A DNA stretch of 64,000 nucleotides from Gallibacterium genomosp. 1. Its GTDB lineage: Bacteria; Pseudomonadota; Gammaproteobacteria; Enterobacterales; Pasteurellaceae. Positions within the stretch are counted from its first letter, which is position 1. Each line of letters starts with the position of its first letter. The stretch spans positions 1-64,000 of the forward strand of contig NZ_JPXX01000018.1 of the NCBI RefSeq assembly GCF_000771875.1, written 5' to 3'. The translations under genes were made by a program, and so were the position numbers. The notes under the pieces were generated by a model that did not search any database, was not told the origin of the DNA, and saw nothing but the letters and a program-made list of their open reading frames with translations. Of this stretch, positions 59,005 to 64,000 are shown piece by piece.

Positions 59005-60237
59005 TTATTTATTTTCAAAATCAATCATTGCTGTACCATAATCCATTGCACTCAACCCAAAATAATTCGCAATGGTCTGCCCAATATCGGCAAAAGTTTC
59101 ACGTTTACCGAAAGATTGTTTTGGCACATTTGCACCGTATAAAAGCACCGGGATATGTTCACGAGTATGATCGGTGCCGCTCCAAGTCGGATCACAACCG
59201 TGATCGGCAGTAATAATCAACAGATCATCACCGCTAACCAATTTGAGCAGTTCCGGCAAGCGTTTATCGAAATATTCCAATGCGGATGCATATCCTGCTA
59301 CATTACGGCGATGACCGAAATCAGAGTCAAAATTGACAAAGTTAGTAAATACAATGGTTTTATCACCGGCAGCTCGAACCTCTTCTAAAGTGCGGTCAAA
59401 CAACTCTTCCAAGCCGGTTGCCTTAATTTTACGGGTAATCCCTGTGTGAGCATAAATATCGGCAATTTTACCGATTGACACCACTTCACCCTGTTTCTCA
59501 TCAACCAATTTTTGTAATACAGTTGCTGAAGGCGGCTCAATCGAGTAATCGTGACGATTTCCGGTACGCTGGAAATTACCTGCTTTATCGCCGATAAACG
59601 GACGCGCAATGACACGACCGATATTGTAACCTTCCAACTCTTCACGCACTAAATGGCAAAGTTCATATAATTTTTCCAAGCCGAAAGTCTCTTCGTGGCA
59701 AGCAATTTGGAATACAGAGTCAGCAGAGGTGTAAAAAATCGGTTTGCCGGTACGCATATGCTCTTCACCCAATTGATCCAAAATAACAGTACCGGATGAA
59801 TGGCAATTACCTAAATAGCCTGGAATGCCTGATTTTTCCACAATACGATCCAATAACTCCTGTGGAAATGAATTTTCGTGTTTTGGGAAATAACCCCAAT
59901 CAAATAAAACTGGCACACCGGCAATTTCCCAGTGACCAGATGGCGTATCTTTACCTGATGAAATTTCTTTCGCATAAGCATAACCGCCAATAATCTCCGC
60001 ATTTTCATCCAAACCGGCTGGAAATACGCCACACGACTCTTTCGCTGCCAAACCTAGCCCTAATTTAGTCAAATTCGGCACCTTCAATACGCCTTCACGC
60101 CCTTCATTCGCCAATCCGTCAGCACAACGTTGTGCAATATGACCCAAAGTATTAGAACCGGCATCACCAAATTTATCGGCATCTTCCGCCGCTCCGATAC
60201 CGAAAGAATCTAACATCATAATAAATACACGTTTCAT
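59005..60237 (-). CDS. deoB: Phosphopentomutase
   Basis: 410-residue alkaline-phosphatase-superfamily mutase converting (deoxy)ribose-1-phosphate to the 5-phosphate. N-terminal [32 protein letters not shown], and metal site [31 protein letters not shown] precedes the ATG. A DNA uptake signal lies in its coding region at 59388. Confidence 0.97.
   Translation of the reverse strand: MKRVFIMMLDSFGIGAAEDADKFGDAGSNTLGHIAQRCADGLANEGREGVLKVPNLTKLGLGLAAKESCGVFPAGLDENAEIIGGYAYAKEISSGKDTPSGHWEIAGVPVLFDWGYFPKHENSFPQELLDRIVEKSGIPGYLGNCHSSGTVILDQLGEEHMRTGKPIFYTSADSVFQIACHEETFGLEKLYELCHLVREELEGYNIGRVIARPFIGDKAGNFQRTGNRHDYSIEPPSATVLQKLVDEKQGEVVSIGKIADIYAHTGITRKIKATGLEELFDRTLEEVRAAGDKTIVFTNFVNFDSDFGHRRNVAGYASALEYFDKRLPELLKLVSGDDLLIITADHGCDPTWSGTDHTREHIPVLLYGANVPKQSFGKRETFADIGQTIANYFGLSAMDYGTAMIDFENK
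59388..59396 (+). repeat. DNA uptake signal (AAGTGCGGT)
   Basis: Perfect core inside deoB. Confidence 0.75.
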
Positions 60238-60266
60238 AATATCCCTCTTTCTTTTGATTATGATGA

Positions 60267-61046
60267 TTAATAACCGGCACGCGCCGCAGTTGTCTTCTCA
60301 CCCAAAGTTGCTAATAAATTATTTAATAACCCTGAAGCACCAAAACGGAAATGACGCGGTGTAAGCCACTGTTCACCGAATAAATCCGCAGCAAGTTGTA
60401 AATATTGCTGTGCCTCTTCAGCGGTACGAACACCACCTGCCGCTTTAAAGCCGACGCGATCTTGGACAGCTAAATCACGAATAGTTTCCAACATCACTTT
60501 TGCCGCATCCAAAGTAGCATTAACCGCCACTTTTCCGGTTGAGGTTTTGATAAAATCGGCACCGGCAAGGATAGCAATTTCAGACGCTTTACGAATCAAT
60601 TCCGCTGTTTTTAATTCTCCGCTTTCAATAATTACTTTGAGCAATTTATCACCGCACGCCTGTTTACACGCTTTCACCAACTCTGCGCCAGTTTTCTCAT
60701 CACCTGCCATCAACGCGCGATATGGGAAAACAACATCCACTTCATCCGCGCCGGCTTTAATTGCCGCTTCAGTTTCGGATCTCGCCAATTCGATATCGGC
60801 TGCGCCTTGTGGAAAGTTCGTTACCGTTGCCACTTTCACTTGTGGATAACCGAGCTGTTGCAATCTTGTTTTTGCAGTTTGAATAAATGGTGGATAAATA
60901 CAAACCGCAGCAGTCTGCCCGATGCTATTTTGTTCTTTATCACAAAGTGAGATCACACTCTCATCAGTATCATCGGTATTTAATGTGGTTAAATCCATTA
61001 AGGATAGGGCTAATTCAGCCGCTTGAGTAAGAGTAAGCATTGTCAT
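60267..61046 (-). CDS. deoC: Deoxyribose-phosphate aldolase
   Basis: 259-residue class I aldolase splitting deoxyribose-5-phosphate to glyceraldehyde-3-phosphate and acetaldehyde. The Schiff-base Lys is in [12 protein letters not shown] and the second Lys in [18 protein letters not shown] precedes the ATG at 61046. It is followed by deoB after 29 bp and preceded by a 103-bp gap with an operator. Confidence 0.97.
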   Translation of the reverse strand: MTMLTLTQAAELALSLMDLTTLNTDDTDESVISLCDKEQNSIGQTAAVCIYPPFIQTAKTRLQQLGYPQVKVATVTNFPQGAADIELARSETEAAIKAGADEVDVVFPYRALMAGDEKTGAELVKACKQACGDKLLKVIIESGELKTAELIRKASEIAILAGADFIKTSTGKVAVNATLDAAKVMLETIRDLAVQDRVGFKAAGGVRTAEEAQQYLQLAADLFGEQWLTPRHFRFGASGLLNNLLATLGEKTTAARAGY

Positions 61047-61065
61047 AATTCTTCCTTTTTTAGAA

Positions 61066-61081
61066 AAGCAAACGTTTTCTA
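61066..61081. promoter_or_regulatory. LacI-family operator (PurR/CytR-like) upstream of deoC
   Basis: AAGCAAACGTTTTCTA fits the LacI-family pattern GnAAnCGnTTnC at 61068-61079 and is close to the E. coli PurR box. It lies 20 bp before deoC. The same pattern occurs upstream of nupC. Confidence 0.7.
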
Positions 61082-61095
61082 TCCCCTAATAACAG

Positions 61096-61122
61096 AACAC
61101 CACGACAAATTGCCGTGGTGTT
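61096..61122. terminator. Hairpin between nupC and deoC
   Basis: 9-bp stem AACACCACG (61096-61104) and CGTGGTGTT (61114-61122), 28 bp after the nupC stop. T runs on either side are weak, so termination is probably partial. Confidence 0.6.
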
Positions 61123-61149
61123 TTACTGTGCATTATTCTATCACAATTA

Positions 61150-62421
61150 CTATCCCATTAATACAGGTCCAACCAAACCGATAAATAACCCTGCAATTGC
61201 CGCACTCATTAAGTTGGAGAGAGAACCGGCAATAACCGCTTTAATTCCAAGTCGAGCAATATCCTTACGGCGATTCGGTGCCATTGTACCCAAACCACCG
61301 ATTAAAATCGCAATTGAGCTGAAGTTAGCGAAACCGCAAAGCGCGAAAGTAATAATCGCTTTCGTTTTTTCTGCCAATACTATCGAAGAGTCAGGAGAAA
61401 GATATTTAACGAAATCAACGTAAGCAACGAATTCATTCAATACCAATTTTTCACCAATCATTGCACCGGCAATTTCAGCTTCATTCCAAGGTACGCCGAT
61501 CACCCAAGCTAACGGACGGAACACCCAACCAAGAATAGTTTGTAGATTAAGCTCACCATAGCCGAACCAACCGCCAACGCCGCCGATAATACCGTTCAAT
61601 AATGCGATTAACGCAATGAAAGCAAGTAACATCGCACCAACGTTCATCGCCAACTGCATACCTGAAGAAGCACCCATTGCCGCCGCATCAAGCACATTGG
61701 ATGGTTTTTCATCCACATCGTTTGCTTTCAATTCATCATTGGTTTTTTCAGTTTGTGGGAATAGGATTTTTGCGAATAATAATCCGCCCGGTGCCGCCAT
61801 AAATGATGCTGCGATCAAATACGGAAGCGGCACGCCCATTTGTGCATAACCGATCATTACTGAACCGGCAACAGAAGCCAATCCACCACACATAATCGCA
61901 AACAATTCAGATTGTGTCATTGTGGCAATATACGGACGCACGATTAATGGCGCTTCGGTTTGTCCTACGAAAATATTGGCTGCGGCAGACATAGATTCAG
62001 TTTTAGACGTACCAAGAATTTTTTGGAGGAAACCACCGATTAAACGGATAACCCATTGCATAATGCCTAAATAGTAAAGCACAGAAATTAAAGAGGCGAA
62101 GAAAACGATTGCCGGCAAGACCCGGAAAGCAAAAATAAAGCCGCCACCGCCGAACAACTCAAACATTTTATCGCTGACCAAACCACCGAAAAGGAAACTA
62201 ATTCCTTCATTACCATATGCAATAACTTTGTTAACTGCTTCTGCAGCACCGAGCAATGCTTGGCGTCCCAATTCCGAATAAAGTACCAATGCCCCGATAC
62301 CAATTTGAATTAAGAATGCACCACCGACCGTTCTAAGACTGATCGCTTTGCGATTATTTGATAATAGAAAGGCAATTGCCAATAACACAACAATGCCGAT
62401 AATACTCATAAGTGAGTCCAT
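61150..62421 (-). CDS. nupC: Concentrative nucleoside transporter (NupC family)
   Basis: 423-residue inner-membrane nucleoside symporter with about 10 helices. Family blocks: [67 protein letters not shown] (read here as [10 protein letters not shown]...) and [17 protein letters not shown]. It feeds nucleosides to the deo enzymes encoded just downstream. Confidence 0.95.
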   Translation of the reverse strand: MDSLMSIIGIVVLLAIAFLLSNNRKAISLRTVGGAFLIQIGIGALVLYSELGRQALLGAAEAVNKVIAYGNEGISFLFGGLVSDKMFELFGGGGFIFAFRVLPAIVFFASLISVLYYLGIMQWVIRLIGGFLQKILGTSKTESMSAAANIFVGQTEAPLIVRPYIATMTQSELFAIMCGGLASVAGSVMIGYAQMGVPLPYLIAASFMAAPGGLLFAKILFPQTEKTNDELKANDVDEKPSNVLDAAAMGASSGMQLAMNVGAMLLAFIALIALLNGIIGGVGGWFGYGELNLQTILGWVFRPLAWVIGVPWNEAEIAGAMIGEKLVLNEFVAYVDFVKYLSPDSSIVLAEKTKAIITFALCGFANFSSIAILIGGLGTMAPNRRKDIARLGIKAVIAGSLSNLMSAAIAGLFIGLVGPVLMG

Positions 62422-62570
62422 AACTACCCCTAATTGGAAAATGGCTATTAATTGATAGAAGAAACCCTCAAGTTATCCCATAGCATCAAATATTCTCTAC
62501 CTTAGGATAAACGCTGATAACTATACCTTTTTTCTGAAAAATTTGCTGAAAAAATTGTAAAAATGAGAAC

Positions 62571-62582
62571 GGAATCGATTAC
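62571..62582. promoter_or_regulatory. LacI-family operator upstream of nupC
   Basis: GGAATCGATTAC fits GnAAnCGnTTnC exactly, 150 bp before the nupC start in the 311-bp gap shared with the mtr-like gene. It matches the deoC site in pattern, suggesting one regulator for uptake and breakdown. The rest of the gap is AT-rich without a gene. Confidence 0.55.
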
Positions 62583-62684
62583 TTAAAGCACATTTTTATC
62601 ATTTAGCCTCATTTTTTATAACAAAAAAATTTTTCTTGTTCGCTTTATCTACTGAAAAATACATTCGTTTCACTATTTACTTTT

Positions 62685-62708
62685 TATAATGTACTACTAT
62701 AATAGTGC
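62685..62708 (+). promoter_or_regulatory. Promoter and TrpR-like dyad of the aromatic permease gene
   Basis: Two TATAAT boxes (62685-62690 and 62698-62703) overlap an imperfect dyad GTACTA-CTATAA-TAGTGC (62691-62708). TrpR operators contain GTACTAG...CTAGTAC, so this could be a diverged TrpR or TyrR-type control site. It ends 24 bp before the start codon. Confidence 0.45.
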
Positions 62709-62732
62709 AAAATTTTTATCGGAGAACAGATT

Positions 62733-63986
62733 ATGAACCAAAAAATTCCTTCCTTACTTGGTGGTGCAATGATTATCGCCGGAACGGCAATCGGTGCCGG
62801 AATGTTTGCTAACCCGACCGCGACCGCCGGCTTATGGTTTGTCGGCTCAATTCTTGCGTTAATCTATACTTGGTTCTGTATGACCACCTCCGGATTAATG
62901 ATTCTAGAGGCTAATCTTCATTATCCTACCGGAGCAAGTTTCAGCACCATTGTTAAAGATTTGCTTGGTAATGGTATGAATATTATCAATAGTTTATCAC
63001 TTGTGTTTGTCCTATATATTTTAACTTACGCCTATATAACCTCAGGTGGTGGCATTACAGAAAATTTGCTTAATCAACTACTTACCACCGATAGCAATGC
63101 AGTTGAACTGGGAAGAAGCTATGGTTCACTTATCTTCTGCTTAATTCTTGCCGCATTTGTTTGGTTATCAACTAAAGCGGTAGACCGTTTTACCACAGTG
63201 TTAATTTTCGGTATGGTCGTTGCTTTTTTCCTTTCCACCACCGGCTTGTTAACTTCAGTAAAAACTGATGTTTTATTCAATACCATCGCACAAGGAGAGC
63301 AAAGCTATCTACCTTATTTGCTTGCAGCATTGCCTGTCTGCTTAGTTTCTTTCGGTTTCCACGGCAATGTGCCAAGCTTAGTGAAATATTATGATCGCGA
63401 TGGTAAACGAGTACAAAATGCGATCATTTTAGGTACATTAATCGCATTATTTATTTATGTATTATGGCAGCTGGCAATTCAAGGAAATTTGCCTCGTCAA
63501 GAATTTGCACCGGTTATCGAAAAAGATGGTGATATTGCAGCATTGCTTGGTGCTTTGAATAAATATATTCAAACAGAATATATGGCGGTTATTCTGAATT
63601 TCTTTGCCTATATGGCAATTGCCAGTTCATTCTTAGGTGTTACTTTAGGGCTTTTTGATTATATTGCTGATCTCTTTAAATTTGATGACAGCATTAGCGG
63701 TAGAACTAAAACAACGTTGATCACTTTCTTACCACCGCTATTACTTAGTTTGCAGTTCCCTTTCGGTTTCGTTATTGCCATTGGTTATGCCGGTTTGGCT
63801 GCAACAATTTGGGCTGCAATTGTTCCGGCATTATTGGCTCGCGCCTGCCGCAAAAAATTCCCTGAGCAAAGCTATACTGTATTCGGTGGCAATTTTATGA
63901 TTTACTTCATCATCCTATTCGGTGTGTTAAATATCATTGCACAGTTAGCTGCTCGTTTCGGCTATTTGCCTATATTTAAAGATTAA
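62733..63986 (+). CDS. mtr: Aromatic amino acid permease (Mtr/TyrP family, probably tryptophan)
   Basis: 417-residue HAAAP-family permease with 11-12 helices. It shares more with Mtr than TyrP: PSLLGGAMIIAGTAIGAGMF, TWFCMTTSGLMILEANL, VLYILTYAYIT, SFGFHGNVPSLVKYY and SSFLGVTLGLFDYIADLF. CGGAGAACAG precedes the ATG. Substrate call (tryptophan) is by similarity and a TrpR-like promoter dyad. Confidence 0.88.
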   Translation: MNQKIPSLLGGAMIIAGTAIGAGMFANPTATAGLWFVGSILALIYTWFCMTTSGLMILEANLHYPTGASFSTIVKDLLGNGMNIINSLSLVFVLYILTYAYITSGGGITENLLNQLLTTDSNAVELGRSYGSLIFCLILAAFVWLSTKAVDRFTTVLIFGMVVAFFLSTTGLLTSVKTDVLFNTIAQGEQSYLPYLLAALPVCLVSFGFHGNVPSLVKYYDRDGKRVQNAIILGTLIALFIYVLWQLAIQGNLPRQEFAPVIEKDGDIAALLGALNKYIQTEYMAVILNFFAYMAIASSFLGVTLGLFDYIADLFKFDDSISGRTKTTLITFLPPLLLSLQFPFGFVIAIGYAGLAATIWAAIVPALLARACRKKFPEQSYTVFGGNFMIYFIILFGVLNIIAQLAARFGYLPIFKD

Positions 63987-64000
63987 TAATGCAAACCAGC

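Noticed and set aside
63989-64000. ATG CAA ACC AGC at the window end as a new gene start
   Set aside because: Only four codons are visible and no ribosome site is clear, so it cannot be supported.

Overview
The window looks like a chromosome segment of a Pasteurellaceae species, most likely Gallibacterium (G. anatis or a close relative). The base is moderately AT-rich. Most genes are standard Pasteurellaceae genes, and five perfect Haemophilus-type DNA uptake signals (AAGTGCGGT core) are present. The strongest genus clue is a 2038-residue RTX protein with a long repetitive helical N-terminus and its acyltransferase gene directly downstream. That architecture matches what I remember of GtxA/GtxC of Gallibacterium anatis.

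Layout. 1-160: end of transketolase. 386-5975: TPP riboswitch, a tiny leader ORF, and a thiamine salvage operon (HMP-precursor ABC transporter, tenA, thiM, thiD, thiE). 13146-6018 (minus): his operon with a His-rich leader peptide and attenuator, then hisC-B, a foreign-looking two-gene cassette (YhcG-type nuclease and an unknown membrane protein), then hisH-A-F-IE; hisG and hisD are missing from their usual place. 13230-17591: grxB, glnA, typA. 17793-23430: a LacI-type regulator, a tripartite tricarboxylate-type transporter and a cytoplasmic-type sulfatase. 29043-23502 (minus): the isc iron-sulfur operon behind an IscR type 1 site, with trmJ and divergent suhB. 31068-37681: the RTX toxin and activator genes.

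37752-44675: a hexuronate/aldonate cluster (uxuA, uxuR-like gene, dehydrogenase, TRAP transporter, SDR). It has UxuR-type operators between the divergent arms, a strikingly AT-rich core, and only the last 32 codons of uxaC left at its end. 44791-49794 (minus): HicAB toxin-antitoxin, a DeoR regulator and a decayed four-carbon sugar acid locus (truncated kinase, a Sel1 protein gene, the 3' half of nanK, intact pdxA2-like gene). 50099-51205: an AniA-type copper nitrite reductase. 51279-54905: maoP, dsbA, yihD, mobA, and an ACT plus DUF711 pair. 57915-54999 (minus): dat-ddc for 1,3-diaminopropane. 62421-58269 (minus): nupC-deoC-deoB-deoD nucleoside salvage. 62733-63986: an Mtr-family aromatic amino acid permease.

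Functionally the window mixes housekeeping cofactor and nitrogen genes with accessory nutrient-uptake modules (TTT, TRAP), a virulence toxin and several decaying catabolic genes. The least explained items are the cassette inside the his operon, the ~497-residue internal duplication in the RTX N-terminus, a cloverleaf-like dyad element upstream of dat, mutually exclusive hairpins upstream of the Sel1 gene, and a riboswitch-abutting leader ORF. All calls come from reading the sequence; no database search was run.
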